Positions 1-6,176 of a DNA stretch of 9,045 nucleotides are shown piece after piece; positions within the stretch are counted from its first letter, which is position 1; every line of letters starts with the position of its first letter. The notes beneath the pieces were generated by a model, which worked only from the letters and a program-made list of their open reading frames with translations, was not told the DNA's origin and searched no databases. This DNA comes from JAICLK01 sp035478715. GTDB lineage: Bacteria; Patescibacteriota; Saccharimonadia; Saccharimonadales; UBA4665. The stretch lies in the NCBI GenBank assembly GCA_035478715.1, contig DATIJK010000070.1, positions 1 through 9,045 of the forward strand, written 5' to 3'. The position numbers and the translations under genes were made by a program.

Positions 1-1
1 C

Positions 2-904
2 AAGACGTACGTTATCCATTACGTCAAAGTAATTGTCAGCCAAGTTCGCAGCTCTAACGATCAAGAGCAGTCCGGGTCACATACTATCGTTACCATACAT
101 GACGAAACGCGCAGCCGCGAGCTGGAGGCCATGAAAGTCGATTTCGTGTCGATGGCGGCGCACGAATTACGCACACCTTTAGCGGCAATCAGCGGATATC
201 TCGAGCTTTTGAAAATAAAGGAACGTGAAAATCTACAAGGCGAAAATAAGCGGTATGTTGATCAAGCCTTGATCAGCGCAAAAGAACTGGGAGATCTGAT
301 CAATAATCTGCTTGACGTTACTCGCATCGAAAAGGGTACGCTGGCACTGCACATGGAAGAAGTCGACCTGGCAGCCAGTGCGCACCAGGCAGTACAGGAC
401 GCTTACTTTACAGCGCAAAAGAAAAATATTTCATTAAGTTATGCAGGCGAAGAAAACAATTGCATGGTAGTCGGTGACGAAGTCGCACTCCGGGAAATTA
501 TAAATAACCTGCTGACGAACGCCATAAAATACACCGAAAACGGCGGATCGATCCATGTCAACTTCGGCAAACGCGGACAGACGTTTGCCGTCAGTGTAAA
601 AGATACGGGTTATGGAATTCCAAAAGCTTCGTTACCGAACTTATTCACGAAATTCTATCGGGTTCATGGCGGATTAGACAGCGGTAGCACAGGCACCGGG
701 CTGGGATTATATATTTCCAAATCAATTGCGGAACGGCATGGTGGTACTATTACTGTAGAATCACAAGAAGGTATAGGTTCGACATTCACATTCATCATTC
801 CGGAGCTGACGGCGGCGCGGCTTGACGAAATGAAACAAAAGCAACCAGGCAATCTAAATGTTAGGAGGCATCGTGGCTGGGTTACACAAAATATTAATCG
901 TTGA
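2..904 (+). CDS. Sensor histidine kinase, 5' end outside window
   Basis: The frame is open from the first bases of the window, so this is the C-terminal 300 residues of a longer kinase. The ATG at 131 is internal, not a start. Fragment residues 1-43 look like the end of a PAS-type sensor domain (strand TIVTIHDETRSRELEAMK). The HisKA dimerisation helix follows, with the H-box AAHELRTPL and phospho-accepting His at fragment residue 54 (codon 161-163). The HATPase_c domain has the N-box (LLTNAIKY, Asn about 173), the G1 box DTGYGI (about 201) and the G2 box GTGLGL (about 231-236). All key catalytic motifs are intact. A tail of about 32 basic residues follows the domain, and its last codons overlap the response regulator by 32 bp, so the two are translationally linked and probably cognate. 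By family role it autophosphorylates on His and passes the phosphate to the regulator's Asp. The stimulus and membrane topology cannot be seen. Confidence 0.93.
   Translation, partial: KTYVIHYVKVIVSQVRSSNDQEQSGSHTIVTIHDETRSRELEAMKVDFVSMAAHELRTPLAAISGYLELLKIKERENLQGENKRYVDQALISAKELGDLINNLLDVTRIEKGTLALHMEEVDLAASAHQAVQDAYFTAQKKNISLSYAGEENNCMVVGDEVALREIINNLLTNAIKYTENGGSIHVNFGKRGQTFAVSVKDTGYGIPKASLPNLFTKFYRVHGGLDSGSTGTGLGLYISKSIAERHGGTITVESQEGIGSTFTFIIPELTAARLDEMKQKQPGNLNVRRHRGWVTQNINR
863..868 (+). promoter_or_regulatory. Shine-Dalgarno of the response regulator
   Basis: AGGAGG lies 4 nt before the GTG at 873 but downstream of the in-frame ATG at 858. It therefore supports the GTG as the real start. 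The site lies inside the kinase coding sequence. Confidence 0.7.
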
Positions 905-1256
905 AGATGTCGAAGAGCTCCGCAACCTGTATAAAACATTCCTTGAAATGCACGGATTCGAAGTGCAGACCGCCAGCGACGGCCAAAAAGGTATCGATGC
1001 GGCGCGCGAATTCCAGCCCGACCTGATTTTCCTTGATGTCATGATGCCGAACATGGACGGTTTTATGGCGCTGAAGATCCTGCGGCATGATGCATCATAT
1101 AACTGTACGCAGAAAAAGATCGTCATATTGACGAACCTGGGCGATACCGAACGCATCAGCCAAGAAGTCAAACGTGATATGGACGGATACGTCATCAAAG
1201 CCGAAATCGTACTGGAAGACTTGCTGACCATCATCCAATCGTTCGAAGATAAATAA
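873..1256 (+). CDS. Single-domain response regulator (CheY-like receiver)
   Basis: From the GTG start this is 127 residues, just one receiver domain with no DNA-binding or enzymatic output. Visible receiver motifs are the acidic pair Glu11-Asp12 (ILIVED), phospho-acceptor Asp55 in FLDVMMPNMDG, the switch Thr87 in ILTNLGD and the conserved Lys109 in GYVIKAE. All are intact, so it should be phosphorylated by the overlapping kinase. The GTG at 873 is chosen because AGGAGG sits just before it; the ATG at 858 would add MLGGI and has no Shine-Dalgarno. Since no effector domain is present, output must come from protein-protein contact or phosphorelay to a partner outside this window. Stand-alone receivers following a PAS kinase are common in Patescibacteria (family knowledge). 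The gene converges on an unrelated minus-strand gene 79 bp downstream. Confidence 0.93.
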   Translation: MAGLHKILIVEDVEELRNLYKTFLEMHGFEVQTASDGQKGIDAAREFQPDLIFLDVMMPNMDGFMALKILRHDASYNCTQKKIVILTNLGDTERISQEVKRDMDGYVIKAEIVLEDLLTIIQSFEDK

Positions 1257-1335
1257 TATTTCTAGAATCGTACTAACAGCTTTAATTTGAGCGTGGACCG
1301 TACTCAAAACTAAAAATCACTCAATGATGCGATGA

Positions 1336-2085
1336 TTATTCACTCGCATGCGCGGCAAACCATGCTGCCTGAAACTCACTTACTTGCTGGGCTACGTCGA
1401 CGTATTCGCCGCCATCTACCGGGCCAAGATATTCGTTTGCTACATTAGATAATGCACCAAAAATATCAGGTAAGTTTGGCCTTAGCTCGCTGTCAACAAT
1501 TCCCCCAACCCAGTTGTTATTAACAAGATAACCGCCGTTTGTAAGGTATTGAGTAACGAGTTCTTCCGAACCGATACCATAGACGCACCGGCCATCATGG
1601 GTTATTGCGACAAATGTGGCGGCGCCATCGGTGTATGAAATGGGTGTAATTTCGGCATGACTTTGCATTTTAGGCAGGTTTCGATCCGCTTTCTTCGTCG
1701 CGTCAGCATGTGCGCGAACTGCAACTTCATATAAATCTGGGTCTGGATAGTCAGGTGCGTTATCATCGGTATAGGTTGCACTTTCATCTGTTGCGGACAA
1801 AGCAATGCGAGCCATTGCAGCCTCGTATCCGCGGTACATGTCCAAACTTCCCAAGCCATCCAGGATATCTCCCTCATGTCCTGCGCGGGAGTCAAAATGA
1901 CGTGATCGTGTTTCGTTGAGTGCCCGGGCAAAGAATGGAGCAAAATCTACCGAAGAAGGAGCGCAAGCTTGAATTTCTGGAATTACACTTGCAGCAACAT
2001 CAGCGGCAAACATACCTTCGGGTAAGGGTTCTTGAGTAAAAGCGAACCTATCAAAGCCCTCTTCAGGCTTTTTAGTCTCGTGCAT
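1336..2085 (-). CDS. Hypothetical soluble acidic protein, 249 aa
   Basis: I do not recognise a family. The product is 249 residues, rich in Asp, Glu and Ala, with no signal peptide and no membrane helix, so it is probably cytoplasmic. The middle (about 100-125) is very acidic and Tyr/Pro/Asp-rich (for example YPDPDLYE). The second half is Gly/Asn-rich (GGYLVNNNWVGGIVD, about 184-198) and has no Lys after residue 139. There are only two Cys (41 and 167), so no metal-binding cluster. It is a genuine gene on two grounds: a long uninterrupted frame, and a near-consensus promoter on the same strand whose predicted transcript start falls at or one base before the ATG. No Shine-Dalgarno precedes the ATG, consistent with leaderless translation. 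It stands alone, convergent with the response regulator and divergent from the glycoside hydrolase, so context gives no function. Confidence 0.82.
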   Translation of the reverse strand: MHETKKPEEGFDRFAFTQEPLPEGMFAADVAASVIPEIQACAPSSVDFAPFFARALNETRSRHFDSRAGHEGDILDGLGSLDMYRGYEAAMARIALSATDESATYTDDNAPDYPDPDLYEVAVRAHADATKKADRNLPKMQSHAEITPISYTDGAATFVAITHDGRCVYGIGSEELVTQYLTNGGYLVNNNWVGGIVDSELRPNLPDIFGALSNVANEYLGPVDGGEYVDVAQQVSEFQAAWFAAHASE

Positions 2086-2092
2086 TTAAATA

Positions 2093-2121
2093 ATTATAGT
2101 ATAAAATACTACATAAGTCAA
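2093..2121 (-). promoter_or_regulatory. Promoter of the 249-aa hypothetical gene, leaderless
   Basis: Reading the minus strand, TTGACT (2121-2116) is followed by a 17-bp spacer and a perfect TATAAT (2098-2093). Only 7 nt (TATTTAA) separate the -10 from the ATG at 2085. The predicted transcript start is about 2086-2085, giving essentially no 5' leader. Confidence 0.8.
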
Positions 2122-2162
2122 TTATTAAACAATCAAATAATCCCGGTCTTAGCATAAGCAGG

Positions 2163-2168
2163 TATAAT
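2163..2168 (+). promoter_or_regulatory. -10 element of the GH10-like gene
   Basis: A perfect TATAAT ends 1 nt before the ATG at 2170 and 7 nt before the in-frame GTG at 2176. No good -35 hexamer is visible 16-18 bp upstream. If used, transcription would start near 2175, inside the annotated ATG codon region, which argues for the GTG as a leaderless start. Confidence 0.5.
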
Positions 2169-2169
2169 A

Positions 2170-3297
2170 ATGGTCGTGGCTCGAACGAAAAATTTAAAAA
2201 ACAAAAAATCTCGCAGAAAAGGTTTATCGCGGGAACATCAGTTAATTATTCTAGGCATTCTGTGTGTTATTTTTGCGGGGATTCTGTACTGGTATTTTTC
2301 GCTTCGTCCGCCGCAACTGCTTAATCCGCCTTTGAAAGATCTGGCATCGCAACATCACATTGCACTTGGGGTTCACGTCGATCCGAGCCGGCTCGGCAGC
2401 AGTATTTATCCTGATATCGTCACCAGTCAGTTCAGCTATATCACGATGGACGGCGGTGGAACCCATTTTAATGAAACGCAGCTGGCACCGACGATCTTTG
2501 ATTATGGCCGGATAGATAAAATGGTTGATTTTGCCGAAGCGAACGATATGCCGGTGCAATATCATCATCTGGTGTGGGGCGACCAGCACTACCTGCCTGA
2601 TTGGCTGAAAAAAGGCAATTATTCGAACGAACAGATCATGCAGATTTTGCACGATCATATCAATTCGATCGTTGACCGGTATAAGGGAAGAATAAAAGAG
2701 TATACAGTCGTCAATGAAGCATTTGGCGAAAACCAGCACATATTCGGATTGCATAACTGGTTCGCCGACAAACTCGGCGATCAGACAAATTATATCGACC
2801 AACTGTTCCGGTGGGCGCACGAGGATGACCCGCACGCAAAATTGATTCTGAATGATTTCGATAACGAAACTAGGACGCCTGTCTCGGATGCCATGTTCAC
2901 CTATATCAAATTGGCGAAAGCAAGGGGGGTGCCGATTGACGGCATAGGCATGCAAATGCATATCGATGCGAACCATCCGCCGGAGAAGCAGCAGATAATA
3001 AATAATATGAAACGTTTCAAACAGATCGGCGTGCCGGTCTATGTTACGGAATACGACATCAACACGAACTATGTCAAAGGCAACAATACCTATAAGCAAT
3101 ATCTGGAAGCAAAAATTACCAAAGATGTCGTCGGTGCTTGCATCGAATCGAAAAATTGTGTCAGTTTCGACGTTTTCGGTCTGACGAACAAGAATGATTT
3201 CATTAAAAAACTGACGCATACGCAATCACGCGCATATATATTGGACAGCCGTTACCGTCCCCGCCAGCAATACTACGCCTTCCGATCGGCGTGGTAG
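2170..3297 (+). CDS. Membrane-anchored GH10-like glycoside hydrolase (endo-xylanase family)
   Basis: The 375-residue product has a Lys/Arg-rich start, one membrane helix (about 24-44) and an extracellular (beta/alpha)8 GH10-type catalytic domain (about 55-375), suggesting an N-in surface-anchored enzyme. GH10 landmarks: HHLVWGDQ (132-139), acid/base Glu183 in TVVNEAF, LILNDFDNE (225-233), GIGMQMH (His264) and nucleophile Glu294 in VYVTEYD. The family cleaves beta-1,4-xylan with retention. By hand alignment several sugar-binding residues differ: the Glu-Asn-x-x-Lys motif reads DGGGT (94-98), the second His of LVWH is Gly137, and the two C-terminal subsite Trp are Phe336 and Phe344. The substrate may therefore not be xylan. 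The ATG at 2170 is given, but the GTG at 2176 (373 aa) fits the -10 position better. The secreted lectin gene lies 95 bp downstream. Confidence 0.88.
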   Translation: MVVARTKNLKNKKSRRKGLSREHQLIILGILCVIFAGILYWYFSLRPPQLLNPPLKDLASQHHIALGVHVDPSRLGSSIYPDIVTSQFSYITMDGGGTHFNETQLAPTIFDYGRIDKMVDFAEANDMPVQYHHLVWGDQHYLPDWLKKGNYSNEQIMQILHDHINSIVDRYKGRIKEYTVVNEAFGENQHIFGLHNWFADKLGDQTNYIDQLFRWAHEDDPHAKLILNDFDNETRTPVSDAMFTYIKLAKARGVPIDGIGMQMHIDANHPPEKQQIINNMKRFKQIGVPVYVTEYDINTNYVKGNNTYKQYLEAKITKDVVGACIESKNCVSFDVFGLTNKNDFIKKLTHTQSRAYILDSRYRPRQQYYAFRSAW

Positions 3298-3318
3298 TTC
3301 AGGGTATGTACCATCTCT

Positions 3319-3353
3319 AAAATTAATTGGTATGCTAATATTTTTAATTTTTT
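3319..3353 (+). terminator. Weak candidate terminator after the GH10-like gene
   Basis: AAAATTA (3319-3325) can pair with TAATTTT (3345-3351), and T residues continue to 3353. The stem is only A/T and the loop is 19 nt, so this is a poor intrinsic terminator and may be simple AT-richness. Confidence 0.2.
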
Positions 3354-3381
3354 GTTATGCTTTTTTGAATTAAATTATGGT
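3352..3381 (+). promoter_or_regulatory. Candidate promoter of the lectin gene
   Basis: TTGTTA (3352-3357) is followed by 18 bp and TATGGT (3376-3381). The predicted transcript start is about 3388, leaving a 5-nt leader before the ATG at 3393. The same TATGGT hexamer is used by the better promoter of the PadR gene. No Shine-Dalgarno is present. Confidence 0.5.
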
Positions 3382-3392
3382 AATCTTAAATC

Positions 3393-4574
3393 ATGTCATT
3401 GAGGGGTATCAAAAATAAAATCCGCGCTGCGCTTATAGTATCGATTTCGACCATTACAGCATCTGCTGCGATGGTGGCTCCGGCGCATGCGGCCGGCAGC
3501 GGTACCATGTACGTGCAAGCGGTCAATCAGATGGTTGTAGGCGCGACTTTCACGATCCAAGTCAGAGTAAACACAGGCGGCGCGCATGTGAATGCTGTGG
3601 AGTCTGATTTTACGTATGATACCGGCAAGCTAACTTTCAATTCAATCGATGATGCTTCCATGTCTCCATTCGAAATCAATGCTACCTCGACAGAAAATTC
3701 CGGTACCGTCTCGATTGGGCGTGGCACATTATCAAGCGGCGGCATCAGCGGTGATTTCAAAGTAGCAAATATCACGTTTACGGTAACGCACGCCGGTACC
3801 GCTGCAATTACATTTCAAAACACCTCAGAATTAGATGATTCGACCAGCAACTCCGACATCCTTGGGACAAAATCTAATGGTTCTTTCACGAACCAACCCG
3901 GCCTATACGGCGGACAAACGTTGGCCTCGGGCGCGATTCTTTATTCAAGTAACAGTCAATACTCGGCGAGAATGCAATCGGATGGTAATTTTGCGGTGTA
4001 CAACGCATCAAATGTTCCACTATGGAGCACTAAAACCTCAGGCCATCCCGGTGCCCATGCGATCTTACAGACTGATGGGAATTTCGTAATTTACAGTACG
4101 GCTAATAAAGCGTTATGGAGTGCGCAAACTTATTGGTATAACGGCTCCCGGGCAGTCATGCAGAACGATGGTAATTTTGCCGTCTATAATGTTAGCGGCA
4201 GGCCTTTGTGGAGTAGGACGACCGGCGCGATTTTCAACTTCATGATATCCGGACAGACATTACAACCAGGTGATTTTCTGAAATCCACCGACAACCGCTT
4301 TACATGCAAGATGCAGACAGACGGCAACTTCGTAGTTTATCAAACAGGCGGCGGTGCATTGTTCAATACCCACACTGCTGGCCATCCAGGTGCTGTACTT
4401 AAAATGCAGTCCGATGGCAATATGGTCGTATATGATAACGACAACGTGGCCTTATGGAACACGCACACATCAGGCAAACCCGGCGCGAAAGCTATTCTAC
4501 AAACAGACGGAAACCTAGTCTTATACCAAGGAAACACGGCTCTGTGGAGCTGGAAGACCGGCCGCAAGTACTAA
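3393..4574 (+). CDS. Secreted cohesin-like and tandem bulb-lectin protein
   Basis: The 393-residue product starts with a basic n-region and hydrophobic stretch ending in AHA (31-33), a good signal peptidase I site. Residues about 37-160 (MYVQAVNQMVVGATFTIQVR onward) are a beta-rich domain resembling the cohesin/carbohydrate-binding fold. Residues about 172-280 and 285-393 are two bulb-type (B_lectin) domains. Each has three QxDGNxVxY mannose-binding motifs, starting at Gln195, 226, 257 and Gln308, 339, 370, with an exact 31-residue period. The second domain is a copy offset by 113 residues, both opening with GQTL. Motifs 1 and 3 carry Ala instead of Val at the seventh position; all three of domain 2 keep Val. 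There is no C-terminal anchor or sorting motif, so it is released or held non-covalently. It probably binds mannose-type glycans; the cohesin-like module's partner is unknown. Confidence 0.9.
   Translation: MSLRGIKNKIRAALIVSISTITASAAMVAPAHAAGSGTMYVQAVNQMVVGATFTIQVRVNTGGAHVNAVESDFTYDTGKLTFNSIDDASMSPFEINATSTENSGTVSIGRGTLSSGGISGDFKVANITFTVTHAGTAAITFQNTSELDDSTSNSDILGTKSNGSFTNQPGLYGGQTLASGAILYSSNSQYSARMQSDGNFAVYNASNVPLWSTKTSGHPGAHAILQTDGNFVIYSTANKALWSAQTYWYNGSRAVMQNDGNFAVYNVSGRPLWSRTTGAIFNFMISGQTLQPGDFLKSTDNRFTCKMQTDGNFVVYQTGGGALFNTHTAGHPGAVLKMQSDGNMVVYDNDNVALWNTHTSGKPGAKAILQTDGNLVLYQGNTALWSWKTGRKY
3906..4571 (+). repeat. Two tandem B-lectin domains, six sugar-site repeats
   Basis: The coding sequence holds two copies of a roughly 110-residue beta-prism lectin unit, each with three 31-residue subrepeats. 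The QxDGNxVxY boxes start at nucleotides 3975, 4068, 4161, 4314, 4407 and 4500, that is, 93 bp apart within each domain. The copies have diverged at the DNA level, so this is an old duplication. Confidence 0.85.
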
Positions 4575-4626
4575 AAGTTTGCGTTTACCCTAGTCGAACC
4601 CAAAAATTAAACCATAATTGTAAAAA

Positions 4627-4639
4627 TAACATATTGTTA
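4627..4639 (+). promoter_or_regulatory. Palindrome over the guaB1 -35, possible operator
   Basis: TAACA-TAT-TGTTA is a perfect 13-bp palindrome whose right arm overlaps the TTGTTA -35. It could bind a repressor, but short AT-rich palindromes arise by chance. Confidence 0.25.
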
Positions 4640-4660
4640 AAACACAATTTTATGTATTAT
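4634..4660 (+). promoter_or_regulatory. Promoter of guaB1, leaderless
   Basis: TTGTTA (4634-4639) precedes overlapping -10 candidates: TATTAT (4655-4660, 15-bp spacer) or TATTAC (4658-4663, 18-bp spacer). Either puts the transcript start within about 2 nt of the ATG at 4669. No Shine-Dalgarno lies upstream of the ATG. Confidence 0.55.
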
Positions 4661-4668
4661 TACTGCAT

Positions 4669-6135
4669 ATGATTCTGGAGGGTCAGGAACTGCATGGTCT
4701 TACTTACGGTGATGTAAGTGGCGTGCCTGGATATTACGCGGGTGAATCACGCTGGGACGTCAGTGTAGAACCCATAGAACACAGACTGACTCGCGTGAAT
4801 ATTCCATTTGTAGTTGCGAATATGTCCAGGATTTCTGATTGCGTGGAAATGACTGAGACCGTCGCTCGGCGTGGCGGTGTCGCAGTGATTTCACAAACTA
4901 CGAGCATCGAAGAAGCAGAACGAATCATTGCGCATAATAAAAATGCAAGTTTAGAATACGAATCGGTCGGAACTGTCACAACAAGTGCTACTTTGCGTGA
5001 AGCTACGCGGGTAATGCACAGGCGTGCGCATGATGCCGTGATAGTCGTTGACGAAAAAGAGCCTGATAAGCCAATCGGAATCATTACAAAATCCGATATG
5101 GAAGGCAAAGACGATGGGCTCTCCGTTGTCAGGCATGCTTCGTTTGATCTCCAAGCCATGGATGCGGGTTTAACCGAATCGGAAATGCTTGGATGGTTTC
5201 GAGAGCATAATCATCGAGTTGCCCCAGTAGTTACGCGCGAAGGCAAGTTAGCGGGTGTTATGACGAAGCTAAGCGTTGCTCGATCACATATTTATGCTCC
5301 AGCGGTCGATAACGATAATAGACTGCTCACTGCTGCTGCCGTTGGAGTAAATGGCGACGTTGCCGGTCGGGTTGAACAGTTGGTTGCTGCAGGCGTTGAT
5401 ATCATAGTCATAGATACCGCCCACGGCCATCAGAAGAAAATGAAATTGGCACTGCGAGCAGCTCGGTCAGTAGTTCCTAGGCCATTTCCAGTCGTTGCTG
5501 GAAACGTCGTAACACGAAAAGCTGTCTATGATTTAACAAATTGGGGTGCGGATGTAATAAAAGTCGGAATAGGACCCGGACATATGTGCACTACACGGGT
5601 GATGACTAGTTTTGGCGTTCCTCAATTAAAAGCTGTTAAGGATTGTGCCAGAGAAGCCGACAAGCTTAACGTATTCACATGGGCCGACGGAGGCATCCGG
5701 GATCCGCGGGATGCGATCATAGCTCTGGCGGCAGGAGCTAGCAATGTAATGATCGGATCATTACTGGCTGGAACGTATGAAAGTGCTGGTGAGGTAGAAG
5801 TTGACCCGCAGTCTGGTTTGTTGTATGTCAGAAATCACGGAATGGCAAGCAGGGTTGCTATAGAAGCGCGCAATGGTGGACAAGAAGAAGATTATATTAA
5901 ACAGTTCAAACGTGAGTATTTTGAGGAAGGTATACCCGACGGTATCGTTTTCCTTAATCCGGACATGCCCGGGGTGCAAGATTTAATTGATTATTTCATG
6001 TCAGGATTGCGTAGTGCAGAAACTTATGCGGGTGCGAAGAATTTGAAAAGGTTTCGAAGAGTTGCACGTTATGTAATTCAAAATGAGGCAGGGCATTCTG
6101 AAGGCAAAGCAAAGAAAGTCCTAGCAGTTAGTTAG
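4669..6135 (+). CDS. guaB1: GuaB1-family IMP dehydrogenase-related / GMP reductase with CBS domains
   Basis: The 488-residue product has the IMPDH/GMPR barrel split by a CBS pair (about 98-210). Catalytic motifs are IDTAHGHQ (248-255), VVAGNV (275-280), the Cys loop GPGHMCTTR with catalytic Cys307, WADGGIRDPRD (338-348), ASNVMIGS (357-364) and GMAS (391-394). Its closest resemblance, from memory, is actinobacterial GuaB1 (shared: VVANM, ETVARRGG, AAAVGVNGDVA, AGTYES, FEEGI, TYAG). Mycobacterial GuaB1 is reported to be a GMP reductase (GMP to IMP with NADPH), not an IMP dehydrogenase. The flap lacks a clear Arg-Tyr dyad that true IMPDH uses to activate water, which agrees with reductase activity. 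The CBS pair probably senses purine nucleotides. The ATG start is supported by the promoter placed for a leaderless message. It stands alone, facing the MFS gene with 39 bp between stops. Whether it reduces GMP or oxidises IMP cannot be settled here. Confidence 0.93.
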   Translation: MILEGQELHGLTYGDVSGVPGYYAGESRWDVSVEPIEHRLTRVNIPFVVANMSRISDCVEMTETVARRGGVAVISQTTSIEEAERIIAHNKNASLEYESVGTVTTSATLREATRVMHRRAHDAVIVVDEKEPDKPIGIITKSDMEGKDDGLSVVRHASFDLQAMDAGLTESEMLGWFREHNHRVAPVVTREGKLAGVMTKLSVARSHIYAPAVDNDNRLLTAAAVGVNGDVAGRVEQLVAAGVDIIVIDTAHGHQKKMKLALRAARSVVPRPFPVVAGNVVTRKAVYDLTNWGADVIKVGIGPGHMCTTRVMTSFGVPQLKAVKDCAREADKLNVFTWADGGIRDPRDAIIALAAGASNVMIGSLLAGTYESAGEVEVDPQSGLLYVRNHGMASRVAIEARNGGQEEDYIKQFKREYFEEGIPDGIVFLNPDMPGVQDLIDYFMSGLRSAETYAGAKNLKRFRRVARYVIQNEAGHSEGKAKKVLAVS

Positions 6136-6176
6136 TTTTTGGTATGGTTGCTGAAATCAATTAATTCTAACTTTTT
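6130..6176 (+). terminator. Weak candidate terminator between convergent genes
   Basis: AGTTAG (6130-6135) at the guaB1 stop can pair with CTAACT (6167-6172), followed by four T. The 31-nt loop makes it weak. Nothing else in the 39-bp gap between the convergent stops looks like a terminator. Confidence 0.2.

Noticed and set aside
131..133. ATG at 131 as the histidine kinase start
   Set aside because: It lies immediately before the H-box, the frame is open to the window edge and the upstream residues look like a PAS domain.
1286..1308. TTTGAG/CTCAAA hairpin after the response regulator as a terminator
   Set aside because: Only a 6-bp stem with an 11-nt loop and no T run on the + strand; on the - strand the following sequence is also not a clear T tract.
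1316..1328. ATCA/TGAT mini-hairpin followed on the - strand by TTTTTAG, downstream of the 249-aa gene
   Set aside because: A 4-bp A/T-rich stem is too weak to call as a terminator.
2251..3225. Long open frame antisense to the GH10-like gene
   Set aside because: The + strand protein has clear GH10 motifs and catalytic residues; the opposite frame has no recognisable domain and is a codon-bias shadow.
4590..4604. Minus-strand GGGTTCGACT resembling a tRNA T-arm
   Set aside because: The flanking bases do not pair as a 5-bp T stem and no acceptor, D or anticodon arms are found, so there is no tRNA.
4677..4696. GGAGGG just inside guaB1 as a Shine-Dalgarno for a later start
   Set aside because: The next ATG (4694) is out of frame, and the N-terminal residues encoded before it fit the GuaB1 family.
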